Of a DNA stretch of 64,000 bases, positions 1 to 9,393 are shown one piece after another. A program made the position numbers and the translations under genes. The notes under the pieces are model-generated. The model was not told the DNA's origin and ran no database searches. It was given only the letters and a program-made list of their open reading frames with translations. The stretch's first letter is position 1, and each line of letters begins with the position of its first letter. Origin of the DNA: Methyloceanibacter superfactus (GTDB lineage Bacteria; Pseudomonadota; Alphaproteobacteria; Rhizobiales; Methyloligellaceae); the NCBI RefSeq assembly GCF_001723305.1, contig NZ_LPWF01000035.1:1-64000 (forward strand), in the 5' to 3' direction.

Positions 1-487
1 GCCTCGGGGGTCCCCGCTCCGCCCACCTGCGCTGTAACGCGTGGGTCGTCGGGTGAGGCGCGCGAACGATCTGCGCGCCTGTGCCACTGGTGAGAAGCCG
101 TGCGGAAGGGGGCCTGATATCGCCGGATGTGGCGCGCCGTGACGCGCCCGCCGCGGGTCTCGCAAAGCCCCGCGGACACCTAAAGGATCTTGCGCCAAGC
201 GGCGCGCCACCCCCCTCGATATGAGGGGATTTCATGGGAGCCACGGGAGGGTGCGCTCAAGCTGGTCGCGCGGCCGGTGGCGCATAGATATGTCATCAGC
301 CGGGTGCCGACCGCACCGCGGCAAGGACGTCGCGCCTGCCGGCGGGCCGAGGTTGGGCACGGTGAAGAACGCGGTGGAATCGTCTAACATAGGACAAGAA
401 GATTGCCGACCATCGGGGTCGAAGCGCCTGCATTGGCCTGCCTTCCAGCATCGAACCCCGATTTAGAGCGACAGGAGACGTGATCCG
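1..487. other. No gene recognised at the left edge
   Basis: All three forward frames are closed by stops within the first 100 bases, so no gene runs in from the left on the plus strand. The longer open stretches on either strand (for example 296-655 reverse) have arginine-rich translations typical of GC-rich shadow frames and resemble no family I know. A short inverted repeat (cccctc/gagggg, about 211-227) is too weak to call. I see nothing else here. Confidence 0.5.
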
Positions 488-1464
488 GTGCGATTGACAT
501 CTCTCCTTCTGGCCGCCATCGGCCTCGCCATGATTGCGGCTTTGCCGGGCTCGTCCCCGTCGCTTGCCGAGGAGCCGCCGCCGCCGGAGATTCCGGCTTG
601 GCTGAAGGCGCATGTCGGCACCGGCGACGGGCAGATCGCGCCGGTCGTCCTGCAACGGGCGCGCGCGCTTACCTGCAAACGCCGCGCGAGGGCGCGATCA
701 GCAATCCCTGCTACTTCGCGTTCGATGCAACGCGTCCCGCCGGCGTCGGACGCCGGTTCTACATCATCTGCGAAGCCGACAAGACGTTTCGCGCGGTGCC
801 GTCGGGCCACGGCAACGGCCGCAGTCTCAAGGGCGCGAATTTCGCCAACGGCATCCGCTGCGCCAAGAATTTCAGCAACGCGGAGGGCTCCAAGCTGACG
901 ACGGGCGGCCCCTATGTGACGGCCGAGACGCGGCCGTCATTCAAGGGCTATTACCGCGTCTCGGGAAAGCGCGTGCCGCTGGTCCGCTCCTTCCTGCAAT
1001 TCGAGGGCGAGGGCGACACCGCGAACGCCAGGGAGCGCGCCATCGGCGGGCATCCGGCCGTGTTGTTGCGGGGGCTGTGCCGTCTGAAGGATCCCGAAAG
1101 TCCCTACGCCGACAAGGAGGGCTACGTTCCCTACGGCAAGCTGGTGGATTATAGCGCCGGGCGCAGCAATGGCTGCACCAGTTGGACGCGGCCGGACTCC
1201 GAGAAGATCTTCGAGATCGTGAAGGACAGGCCGACGACGATCTATATCTACCCTGAGTCGAGCGACATCGACGCCGTCGCGCAAGCCGTGAAGGCCGGCA
1301 AGTCGCCGTCGCGCGCGGGACTGTATTGGAACGCCGCCTGCTTGCGGGAAATCCGCGTGCCGAAATTCTGGCCCAAGGACACGCTGCGGCCCATCATCGA
1401 CGCGTATCGGAAGGCGCATCCGCCGCCACCGCCGCGGCCCTTGCCGCTGTGCAAGGGGCAGTGA
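488..1464 (+). CDS. Murein L,D-transpeptidase-like secreted protein (YkuD_2 type), frameshifted
   Basis: The first frame starts at 488 with a clear signal peptide (hydrophobic run ending near SLAEE). The second frame, from about 670, carries the rest. They join at a GC-dinucleotide run near 656-666, where one base appears to be missing; joined, the protein has about 325 residues. The second part resembles the YkuD_2 L,D-transpeptidase family: an RAIGGH segment where the family has its catalytic histidine region, then SNGC (1165-1176) with the presumed nucleophilic cysteine, then a TIYIYP strand. Such enzymes act on periplasmic peptidoglycan crosslinks. The C-terminus is proline-rich. A convergent vWA gene lies 19 bases away. 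Family assignment is moderately sure; substrate and activity are inferred. Confidence 0.65.
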
Positions 1465-1483
1465 GGCCGGTCAATGAGGCCGG

Positions 1484-2206
1484 TCAGCGCAAGGTGGCGC
1501 CGGCAGACGACATCATCGGACAGCCGAGCGTCTTCTCGAACGCCTCGACCAGGTCTTGCCGGTTCTCCGCCGTGATGTAGAGGCCGCCGGTTTCCTCGGC
1601 GAGGCATTTCGCATCGAGGAAGCTCTGGTCGCCGGTCCAGCGGAAAGCCCTGAGTTGGTAGCCGATGACATGAACGGTGAGCTGGCGGCCGCTCGTCTTG
1701 ATCAGTTCGCCAAGTTCGCAAGGCGAGCCGCCGCAGGTTTCCTCGCCATCGGTCAGCAAGACGATGACGCCCGGCTTCGATTTGGAATCCAGCACCGCCG
1801 CGGCCACCTTCACCGCCGTCACCAGCGGAGTCTTGCCGGCCGGGTTCAGCGTGTTCACCACGCTCATGATCGGCGCGGTCGCGTTCCAGATCGGCTCGAA
1901 GTTCAGCTGGACGTTGCACTGCTGATACGGGCCGGGACCGTAGGTGATGAGTCCGATTTTGCGGAACTTCACGGCGTGCGGCAGCACCTGCGCGAGCGCT
2001 TTGCGGACCTCGTCGATGCGCGTCACGTCGCTGAAGAGGCCTTGGACCGTATTGCCGGCCATGGAGCCCGACGCATCGAAGACGATCATCGCGTCCTCGG
2101 TGCAGTGCGCCCGAACTTCATCGTCCTCCTGCGCCGCGACCGGTGCGGCGAGGATCGCGATCAACGCGAGCGCGGCCGGACAGGCATAGTGTGACAGCAC
2201 GGTCAT
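1484..2206 (-). CDS. Secreted von Willebrand factor A domain protein
   Basis: This intact 240-residue protein starts at an ATG and has a signal peptide of about 25 residues ending at VAAQ. A single vWA domain follows. The metal-ion-dependent adhesion site is visible as DASGS (residues 44-48), with a threonine in AGKTPL and an aspartate in LLTDGEE. Pairs of cysteines (CGGSPC and others) suggest disulfides in the periplasm. vWA domains bind protein partners through a divalent metal; the partner is unknown. It is transcribed towards the L,D-transpeptidase-like gene. It looks like a stand-alone vWA protein of the sort common in Rhizobiales rather than a MoxR/BatA system, since no MoxR ATPase is adjacent. 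Confidence 0.75.
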   Translation of the reverse strand: MTVLSHYACPAALALIAILAAPVAAQEDDEVRAHCTEDAMIVFDASGSMAGNTVQGLFSDVTRIDEVRKALAQVLPHAVKFRKIGLITYGPGPYQQCNVQLNFEPIWNATAPIMSVVNTLNPAGKTPLVTAVKVAAAVLDSKSKPGVIVLLTDGEETCGGSPCELGELIKTSGRQLTVHVIGYQLRAFRWTGDQSFLDAKCLAEETGGLYITAENRQDLVEAFEKTLGCPMMSSAGATLR

Positions 2207-2565
2207 GATCCGACCTTAGCCTATGGCGCGCAGTCTTACGATCACAGCTGCGGGAGCAGCCGAGACGTCGCCAGGCCTTAGGCGCTGGGAGTCGGCTGTT
2301 CCGGCTCGCTGAAGGATCGCTACGGTCAGGCAGCGGCCTTCTTCGATGGATCTGGGCCCGTGTCCGGCGGGGCGTGCTGAGCACGCTCGCTCAGACTCCG
2401 AATCGGCGTCAAAAACGGTGTTTGGCGCATGCATGTCTGTGGGAGCGGGGCCCGTGAGGGCGACGATCGCGCGACAGTCCCGCACGGACCAGCCCGTTTA
2501 GGGCTTCTTTACGGCGTTTCCCTAGGGTTGCCTCAACAATCAAGGGGCCCCCGGGGAGCGATTCT
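2207..2565. other. Intergenic region between divergent genes
   Basis: About 360 bases separate the start of the vWA gene from the start of the flavoprotein gene, so promoters for both should lie here. I found no convincing -35/-10 pair, operator or small gene. A purine-rich ggggag about 10 bases before 2566 supports the TTG start of the following gene. Confidence 0.5.
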
Positions 2566-4059
2566 TTGAGCCTTTCAGCGGAAACCATCGTCATCGGTGC
2601 CGGCCCTGCGGGCCTCACCACGGCTTATCGTCTGGCGCATGACGGCCATAGCGTCCTCGTCCTCGAGCAAGACCAGAAATATGTGGGCGGCATCAGCCGC
2701 ACGGTGAACCACAAGGGCTTTCTGTTCGACATCGGCGGCCACCGATTCTTCTCCAAGTCGAAGGAGATCGTCGACCTGTGGGACGAGATCCTGCCGGACG
2801 ATTTCATCGAGCGGCTGCGGTTGTCCCGCATCTACTATCGCGGCAAGTTCTTCTCTTATCCGCTCAAGGCCTTCGAGGCGTTCCGCAAGCTCGGGCCGAT
2901 CGAGAGCCTCGCCTGCGTCCTGTCCTACGGCAAAGCGCGCATCGCGCCCGTCGAGAGCCCGAGGACGTTCCATGAGTGGGTGCGCAATCAGTTCGGCGAG
3001 CGCCTATTCTCGATCTTCTTCAAGACCTACACCGAGAAGGTGTGGGGCATGTCCTGCGACGAGATTTCCGCCGATTGGGCGGCCCAGCGCATCAAGGGTC
3101 TCGATCTCACCTCGGCGGTGATGGACGGCGTCCGCCGCTCGCTCGGCCGCTCCGGCAACGGCAAGGCGACGGCTAAGACGCTGATCGAATCGTTCCGCTA
3201 TCCGCGCCGCGGTCCCGGCATGATGTGGGACGCCGCCGCGCGCAAGATCGTCGAGCACGGCGGACGCATCGCCATGGACCGCAAGGTCGAGAAGCTGCAT
3301 TGGGACGAGGCGTCCCGCCTGTGGACCGTCGAGGTCGTCAAGGGAAACGGCTCGCGCGAGACCTATACGGCGCGGCACGTCGTGTCCTCGGCGCCGGTGC
3401 GCGATCTCGTGCGCTCGATCACTCCGTCGCCGATTTCGCGGCTGCACGCGCGCGAGCTGCGCTACCGCGACTTCCTCACCGTCGTGTTGATGGGAAAGTC
3501 GAGCGTCGCGCTCGACGACAACTGGGTCTATATCCACGATCCCGCGGTCAAGGTCGGCCGGGTGCAGAATTTCCGCTCCTGGTCGCCGGAGCTCATTCCC
3601 GATGAGACGTCCACCAGCCTCGGCCTCGAATATTTCTGCTTCGAGGGCGATGGGCTGTGGAATTCGAGCGACGACGATCTCATCGCGCTGGCCAAGGCGG
3701 AGATCGACAAGATCGGGCTGATGCGCTCGGAGGATGTGGCGGATGCCTGCGTGGTGCGCCAGCCGAAAGCCTATCCGGTCTATGACGACACCTATGCCGA
3801 CAACATGACCATGGTGCGCCGGGATCTAGCGGCGCATTTCCCGACCCTGCATCTCGTCGGCCGCAACGGCATGCACAAATACAACAATCAAGATCACGCC
3901 ATGATGACCGGGCTGCTCACCGCGCTCAATATCGAGGCGGGCCGGGCGGTCTACGACGTGTGGCAGGTCAACGAGGACGCCGAGTATGGCGAGGAGGGGC
4001 TTTCCGGTGTCGAGGAGGCGTTGAAGAGCGAACGCCTGGTACCGAGAAAAGTGGCATGA
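2566..4059 (+). CDS. FAD/NAD(P)-binding oxidoreductase, UDP-galactopyranose mutase/amine-oxidase-like
   Basis: This intact 497-residue protein starts at a TTG codon preceded by ggggag. The N-terminus is a dinucleotide-binding fold with GAGPAG (residues 11-16) and an acidic residue ending the second strand (VLEQD), followed by GGISRT and the DIGGHRFF motif seen in UDP-galactopyranose mutase-like and protoporphyrinogen-oxidase-like flavoproteins. The C-terminus has GRNGMHKYNNQDHAM, which lies near the flavin in this group. It overlaps the gtrA start by four bases and is followed by a large membrane protein, an arrangement typical of cell-surface or lipid-linked sugar modification. The role is therefore probably sugar or isoprenoid redox chemistry. 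The exact substrate cannot be told. Confidence 0.75.
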   Translation: MSLSAETIVIGAGPAGLTTAYRLAHDGHSVLVLEQDQKYVGGISRTVNHKGFLFDIGGHRFFSKSKEIVDLWDEILPDDFIERLRLSRIYYRGKFFSYPLKAFEAFRKLGPIESLACVLSYGKARIAPVESPRTFHEWVRNQFGERLFSIFFKTYTEKVWGMSCDEISADWAAQRIKGLDLTSAVMDGVRRSLGRSGNGKATAKTLIESFRYPRRGPGMMWDAAARKIVEHGGRIAMDRKVEKLHWDEASRLWTVEVVKGNGSRETYTARHVVSSAPVRDLVRSITPSPISRLHARELRYRDFLTVVLMGKSSVALDDNWVYIHDPAVKVGRVQNFRSWSPELIPDETSTSLGLEYFCFEGDGLWNSSDDDLIALAKAEIDKIGLMRSEDVADACVVRQPKAYPVYDDTYADNMTMVRRDLAAHFPTLHLVGRNGMHKYNNQDHAMMTGLLTALNIEAGRAVYDVWQVNEDAEYGEEGLSGVEEALKSERLVPRKVA

Positions 4060-4526
4060 GCATCGACAGCAAGCCGGTGGGCGCGTTGCTTGGGCGGTCG
4101 CGCCCGAGCCTGGCATTCAGCGAGCTATGGGGCGGCCAGCTCCGCCAATTCGTTCTCTATGGCGCGATCAGCGTGGCGGCGTTGGCCTTGGACTTCGGTC
4201 TGCTGGTTTTCCTCACCGAGTATGTCGGACTCTATTATCTCGTTTCCGCGTCGATCAGCTTCCTCGCCGGCATGCTGCTGGTCTATGTCTCCAGCATCTC
4301 CTTCATCTTCCAAGAGCGGCGTCTCGCCAGCAAATCGCTCGAGGTCACGAGCTTCGCCGCGATCGGCATTGCTGGTCTCGCACTGAACGGGATCTTGTTG
4401 TGGTGCATCACCACGGGCACGCCGCTGAGCTATCAGCTGGCCAAGGTGCCGACGGCCGGAATCGTTTTCCTGTTCAATTATTTCGCCCGCCGCAATCTGC
4501 TCTTCTCCGCGCGGTCATGGCGCTGA
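4056..4526 (+). CDS. GtrA-family membrane protein
   Basis: The start is the ATG at 4056, which overlaps the preceding stop as ATGA and implies translational coupling. The protein has 156 residues. It begins with a short cytoplasmic segment and has four predicted membrane helices (about residues 30-50, 58-78, 95-115 and 125-145), the fold of the GtrA/DPMS family. These proteins help move or present polyprenyl-phosphate-linked sugars across the cytoplasmic membrane. A positively charged C-terminus (ARRNLLFSARSWR) follows the last helix. Its neighbours, a sugar-mutase-like flavoprotein and a large membrane protein, fit a surface glycan role. Confidence 0.85.
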   Translation: MSIDSKPVGALLGRSRPSLAFSELWGGQLRQFVLYGAISVAALALDFGLLVFLTEYVGLYYLVSASISFLAGMLLVYVSSISFIFQERRLASKSLEVTSFAAIGIAGLALNGILLWCITTGTPLSYQLAKVPTAGIVFLFNYFARRNLLFSARSWR

Positions 4527-6540
4527 GCGGGCCGCGTCCGATCCCAAGCGCTGCCCCTTCCGTGGAACACGCTCGAGTGAATGAGCCAGTGGACCGGCCC
4601 GCGATCGCCCGCGCGGTTGTCCACTGCGCTCTGGGTGCCCTGGGCGTGCTGGCCTTGTTCCTTTTGGTCCGGCCCTATAGCGGCATCCTCCACGATGCGC
4701 GGCTCTATGTCGGCTATGCGCTGGCGTCGCTGCATCCGGCAAGTCTTGGTCAGGACATGGTGCTGGCCGAGAAAGGCCAGTCGGGCTTCACCGTGTTCCC
4801 GGCGCTGCTCGCCTTCGCGGTCGAGGCACTGGGCTCCTCGCTCGGCGCCAAGCTCGTGACCTTCGCCGCGCTCATTCTGTGGTTCGGCGCGGCGGCCGCA
4901 CTGATGGCGAATCTGGCGCAAGGGCGCACGCGGTGGATCATGCTGATCTTCGTCGCGGTGCTGCCGGCGCAATATGCGGCCTACGAGGTGTTCGGCTACG
5001 CCGAGCCGCTGGCCGTGCCGCGTCCCTTCGCCGAGGCTTTCGTCCTCCTGGCGATGGCGCTCCTCGCCTCCGGCCGGAAGATCGCCGCGCTCGTGCCCAT
5101 CGCCTCGCGGTCTTGTTCCATCCCATCATCGCCCTGGCCGGGGGCGCGGTTTGGTTCTGGCTGACATTCTTCGATAGGCAGGAGCGCGTGGCGCCTCCGA
5201 TCGTCGGCGTGGCCCTCGGCCTCGCTGCGCTGGCGATCCTGACGTTGGCTGCGGTGCTTGGGGTCGCCATGGCGGCGCGGCTGTTCACGGTGGTCGATCC
5301 TGCTTGGCGCGACATTCTCATGACGCGCAGTCCCTATCTCTTCGTGAGCGCCTGGCCGCTCGCCGATTGGAGCCGGCTGGCCGTGCAAGCGGTCACGGTG
5401 GCGATTGCCGCGTCTCTCGTGACCGGCCGCGCCCGGTCCTTGTTCATCGCCGTTGGTACCGTGGCTCTCGGTGGCGTGCTGGTCTCGCTTCTCTTCGGCG
5501 ACGTGCTCGGGTCGCTTCTCGTCGTGCAGGTTCAGCCGTGGCGTGCGACATGGCTGCTCGCCGTGTTCGCGGCGGCGGGCCTCGGCTTGTGCGCCATCGG
5601 CTTGTGGCATCGAGGCGCGCTGGGACGGACGGCATTGGCGATCTTGGTGCTGGCCTGGATCGAGATCGACGTGCCGCTGCCGGCTCTGGTCTCCGCCGCT
5701 CTCGCGCTCGTGGTGACCTTCGCGCCGCTTCGGCCCGAAACCGACATGCGGCGCCTGTCCCTGGTCGCGTGGGGTGTCGTCGCGGTCTGCGCCGTCCTCT
5801 ACCTCGCGATGCATCTCTACGCCTTCGCGCTCCTGGTCGCCAATCTGCCCGGGGAGGGCGGTGCTCTCGAGCTGGCCGGATATCTGAACCTGCTCGCCAT
5901 CCCGGTCTGCGTGCTGGCGGTGTTGTGGGCGAATGCCCGGCCGGACGGGCGGATCTTCGCCGCGGTCGCCGGCGCCTCGCTCGTGCTCACCGCCGCGGCG
6001 ATCCTTGCGTGGGACGACCGGACTGCGTGGAGCGCCGCGACGGATCGCTTTGGGCCAGATCCGGCGCTCGCGGACATTGTCGCGGCGCGGGACGGCGAGG
6101 TGCTGTGGATCGGCGGCGGCTTCGCGACGTGGAGCCAGGCGGGACGGCCGAACTGGGTAAGCCGGCTGCAAGGCGCGAGCAACGTCTTCTCACGCCCGCT
6201 CGCGCTCGTTTGGGACGAACGCTCGCGACGTCTCGCGGACTTGGGGCTGGTCGATCAGCGTCTGCGGACGCCGTTCAATGGCGAGGAGCGGATGAGCAAT
6301 GAAGAGCCGAGCTTGCGGAATTTGAGCGATGCGTCCCTGGAGCAGCTTTGCACGGCCGCAGACGCTCCCGCCTGGGTCATCGTGCCGTCCCGGGCGGTGG
6401 AAGACGGACAGGTCTCCGCAGGCCGTTGGACCTCGTCCCATTGGACCTCGCCGGGCCGCAACCCGTCATTCGCCTGGGATGGGAAAAGCGTCACTTGGAC
6501 GGAGACGCAAGACTACGTGGTTCTGCGTTGCCGGTCGTGA
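4517..6540 (+). CDS. Large polytopic membrane protein of a surface-glycan operon, frameshifted
   Basis: Translation probably starts at the ATG at 4517, overlapping the end of gtrA by 10 bases. The first frame encodes three or more membrane helices up to about 5100, then the reading frame changes by one missing base (around 5098-5108) and continues with many more helices to 6540. Joined, the protein has about 674 residues with around 12 hydrophobic segments and a C-terminal soluble tail of roughly 130 residues. The layout (helices, then extracytoplasmic domain) resembles GT-C-type glycosyltransferases that use polyprenyl-linked sugars, but I recognise no diagnostic motif. Function is inferred only from topology and the GtrA neighbour. 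Confidence 0.6.
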
Positions 6541-6617
6541 CACGCTTGCCGGCGAAAGCCTTGTTGACCGGCTAGCACCCTTGAGGTTTGTTCTTTCCGG
6601 GAAACAGGGAGGGCATC

Positions 6618-6973
6618 ATGGATTTTCAGAAATTCTATCTGTCGCCCCAGGCCGGGCGAACCGCAAGCAATTCTGGCTCTGGCTGATCCTGCCGGCCGTG
6701 GTGGTGAGCATCGTGTTTGCGATGATCGACAGCGCCATGGGCACGTTCGATGCCGAGAGCGGCATGGGCCTCTTAAGCGGTCTGTGGACTCTGATCATCC
6801 TGATTCCGTCGATCTTCATTTACATCAAGCGTTTCCATGACCGGGACAAGTCCGGCTGGTGGGTCTTGATCGGCCTCATTCCGATTATCGGCGCGCTGTG
6901 GTTGATCATAGAGCTCGGCTTTCTCAAGGGAACGCCGGGGCCGAACCGGTTCGGGCCGCCGGTCACCGACTAG
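6618..6973 (+). CDS. DUF805 small membrane protein, frameshifted near its start
   Basis: The ATG at 6618 follows cagggagg and opens with MDFQKFYLSPQ, the usual N-terminus of DUF805 proteins, but that frame is lost after about 10 codons. The neighbouring frame continues with GRANRKQFWLW, the family's signature, through to 6973. One base appears to be missing near 6650. The joined protein has about 117 residues with three to four membrane helices and a KRFHDRDKSGWW loop that is the DUF805 hallmark. The family is an inner-membrane protein of unknown function. The original gene was surely intact. Confidence 0.8.
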
Positions 6974-7002
6974 AGTCGGGCAGGGAAGGCGGGGCTGGAG
7001 TC

Positions 7003-7575
7003 ATGACGCTACTCATCATCGGCATCGCCGTGTTCCTCGGCATTCACCTGTTGCCGAGCTTTCCGCAGTTCCGCGCTGGATTCGTCGAGCGTATCGGCGA
7101 AACCGGCTACAGATCTTCTTCTCCCTCCTGTCCGTTGCCGGTTTCGTGCTGCTCGTCTGGGGCTTCGCGCAGGCCCCGCTCAATCCAGGTTTGGTCGCCG
7201 CCGCCATGGACGCGCTGGGTGGCGATCGTGCTCATGCTGCCGGCCTTCATCTTTCTGGTCGCGGCCTATGTTCCGTGCCGGCTCAAGGCCAGGCTGAAGC
7301 ACCCTTTTCTGGCCGCCATCAAGACCTGGGCGTTGGCACATTTGATCGCCAATGGGGATCTGGCGTCCATCACCCTGTTCGGCTCTTTCCTGGCCTATGC
7401 CGTCTATGACCGCATCGCGCTCAAAGGGCGGAAGCCGACGGCGCTCGTGGAGACACCGGGCTCCGGGCCGGCCCGCAACGACCTGATCGCGGTGGTTCTC
7501 GGCGTGATCTTCTATGTGGTGTTCCTGGTCTGGCTCCATCCGTTGCTGATCGGCCGGGTGGTGATCCAGCATTAA
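7003..7575 (+). CDS. NnrU-family membrane protein, internally frameshifted
   Basis: The ATG at 7003 lies after ggctggag. The N-terminal helix is followed by GIHLLPSFPQFR, a feature of NnrU. Between about 7110 and 7180 the conserved sequence (IFFSLLSVAGFVLLVWGFAQ) is in another frame, then VWSPPPWTRW and the remaining helices return to the first frame. So there are two compensating changes: one missing base and later one extra or two missing. The family has about 190 residues and five to six helices. NnrU was named for its need in expression of nitrite and nitric oxide reductases in Rhodobacter, and is related to the heme-dependent isomerase Z-ISO. No denitrification genes are in this window, so its role here is open. 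Confidence 0.8.
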   Translation: MTLLIIGIAVFLGIHLLPSFPQFRAGFVERIGETGYRSSSPSCPLPVSCCSSGASRRPRSIQVWSPPPWTRWVAIVLMLPAFIFLVAAYVPCRLKARLKHPFLAAIKTWALAHLIANGDLASITLFGSFLAYAVYDRIALKGRKPTALVETPGSGPARNDLIAVVLGVIFYVVFLVWLHPLLIGRVVIQH

Positions 7576-7661
7576 GGGCCGCCAGCGGGCTTTTTTGCAC
7601 TGCACAAATCACCATATTTCTGTCATAAGACCCCGGGGTTCCCAATCGCGAGGCTTGAGCC

Positions 7662-8522
7662 GTGTCGCAGAATTTTGAGGCAAAGCGGGTGACCGCGCCC
7701 GAGATCGCCAAGCGCAAGGGCGGCACGCCCATCGTGGCGCTGACCGCCTATCACGCCCATACGGCGCGGATCATCGATCCTTACGTGGATATGCTGCTGG
7801 TCGGCGACTCCCTCGGCATGGTGATGCATGGCTACGAGACGACCGTGCCGGTGCCGCTGGAGCTCATGATCATGCACGCCCAGGCTGTGGTTCGCGGTTC
7901 CTCGCGGGCTCTGGTGGTGGTCGACATGCCGTTCGGCACTTATGAGGAGAGCCCGCCGATCGCCTTCCGCAACGCCGCCCGCGTGCTGAAAGAGACCGGT
8001 TGCGGCGCCATCAAGCTCGAAGGCGGCGTGCACATGGCCGAGACCATCCGCTATCTCACCAGCCGCGGCATTCCGGTGGTTGGCCATATCGGCCTCACCC
8101 CGCAGGCGGTGAACACCATCGGCAGCTTCAAGCCTCAGGGACGGCACCGCTCGGAGTGGGCGGCCTTCGAGGAAGACGCCAAGGCGGTGGCCGAGGCCGG
8201 GGCCTTCGCCGTCGTGATCGAGGCCATGGCCGAGTTGCTCGCGGCCCGCATCACCAAGCAGATTTCCATTCCGACCATCGGCATCGGCGCCTCTGCGGAA
8301 TGCGATGGGCAGATCCTCGTGCTCGAGGACATGCTCGGTCTTTCGCCCCGCGTCCCGAAATTCGTGAAGGAATATGCCCAGCTCGGCGGCGCCATCGAAG
8401 GTGCGGTCAAGGCGTATTCCACCGAGGTGCGCTCCCGCGCCTTCCCGTCCGACGCATACACCTATCCGATGTTCGAGGACGGTGACGGAGACACGAAAAA
8501 GACCAAAATGACAGGCAGTTAG
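7662..8522 (+). CDS. panB: 3-methyl-2-oxobutanoate hydroxymethyltransferase
   Basis: PanB transfers a hydroxymethyl group from 5,10-methylenetetrahydrofolate to 2-oxoisovalerate, the first committed step of pantothenate and hence coenzyme A synthesis. The 286-residue protein starts at GTG and is intact. Family motifs are visible in order: TAYHAHTA, the metal-site loop [24 protein letters not shown], and GHIGLTPQ. The length fits the family (about 270-290). No panC is adjacent, so it seems to be transcribed alone. A T-rich stretch (7590-7600) lies just upstream, possibly the end of the previous unit. Confidence 0.95.
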   Translation: MSQNFEAKRVTAPEIAKRKGGTPIVALTAYHAHTARIIDPYVDMLLVGDSLGMVMHGYETTVPVPLELMIMHAQAVVRGSSRALVVVDMPFGTYEESPPIAFRNAARVLKETGCGAIKLEGGVHMAETIRYLTSRGIPVVGHIGLTPQAVNTIGSFKPQGRHRSEWAAFEEDAKAVAEAGAFAVVIEAMAELLAARITKQISIPTIGIGASAECDGQILVLEDMLGLSPRVPKFVKEYAQLGGAIEGAVKAYSTEVRSRAFPSDAYTYPMFEDGDGDTKKTKMTGS

Positions 8523-8536
8523 CCCCTGAGGGCTAA
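8519..8536 (+). terminator. Short hairpin at the end of panB (weak terminator candidate)
   Basis: A perfect 7-bp stem (ttagccc/gggctaa) with a 4-base loop overlaps the panB stop codon. No T-run follows, so it may be only a weak or factor-dependent terminator. Confidence 0.35.
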
Positions 8537-8683
8537 TGCGTTCGCCAAATCTGTCAGCCGCCGCGGGGGCTTCCAGCCTTGCGCGAGCTAGTGGCCTTCA
8601 CTATACGGCGTGGGGGCAGGAGCTGACGCTATGGCTCCCGCCGCCATCATTGTTTTCATCCTGTCACAAGAGCCCGCAGCCCA

Positions 8684-9367
8684 ATGAGCGACAATAGTTT
8701 TTTTCGCGAGGTGGATGAGGCCGTCCGCCACGACCAGTACAAAAAGCTCTGGGACAGATACGGGATCGCCATCCTCGTCCTGGGCGCGCTCTTGATCGCC
8801 GGCGTTGCTGCCTACAAGGGCTGGGTGTTCTGGAAGGAACGCCAGGCGCAAGAGGCGGGGGCCGAGTTCACCCAGGCGCTGGCCATGAAGGCCAGCACCG
8901 AGAGCGACAAGGCACGTGCGGCCTTCGCCGCGCTCGCCAAGAGCGGGCCGCAAGGCTATCAGGTGCTCTCGCGCTTCCAGTTGGCAGCCAGCGAAGCCAA
9001 GACGGGCGAGACCGACAAGGCCGTGGCGTCCTATGATGCGCTTGCCACCGACGCCAGCGTCGATCCAATCCTGCAAGGCCTCGCCACGGTGCAAGCCGCG
9101 ACGCTACGCCTGGACAGCGCCGACTATGCGGAGATGGAGCGCCGGCTGAAGGGGCTCATCGACGCGGATTCCGCGTGGCGATTCTCGGCCCGCGAGCTGC
9201 TCGGCCTTTCGGCCTACCGCCACGACGACATGCGCGTGGCCGAGGAACAGTTCAGCGCGATCCTGAGTAATCAGCGGACTCCGCCGAGTTTGCGGGAACG
9301 CGCCAACATGATGCTGACGCTGATCGCGAGCAGCTCGTCGGCGCTGAGTAGCAGCACGGCCAATTAG
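8684..9367 (+). CDS. Membrane-anchored tetratricopeptide protein (YfgM-like)
   Basis: This intact protein of 227 residues begins with a cytoplasmic segment of about 25 residues (FFREVDEAVRHDQYKKLWDRYG), then one membrane helix (about 27-48) and a periplasmic part with TPR-like helical repeats to about 215. This architecture and the position directly before bamB and der match YfgM, which in E. coli is associated with the SecYEG translocon and periplasmic chaperones. The motif FFREVDE near the start is typical of the alphaproteobacterial form. Spacing to bamB is 26 bases, so the two are likely co-transcribed. Confidence 0.8.
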   Translation: MSDNSFFREVDEAVRHDQYKKLWDRYGIAILVLGALLIAGVAAYKGWVFWKERQAQEAGAEFTQALAMKASTESDKARAAFAALAKSGPQGYQVLSRFQLAASEAKTGETDKAVASYDALATDASVDPILQGLATVQAATLRLDSADYAEMERRLKGLIDADSAWRFSARELLGLSAYRHDDMRVAEEQFSAILSNQRTPPSLRERANMMLTLIASSSSALSSSTAN

Positions 9368-9393
9368 CGTTTTGAGATCGAAGGGCTCTGAAT

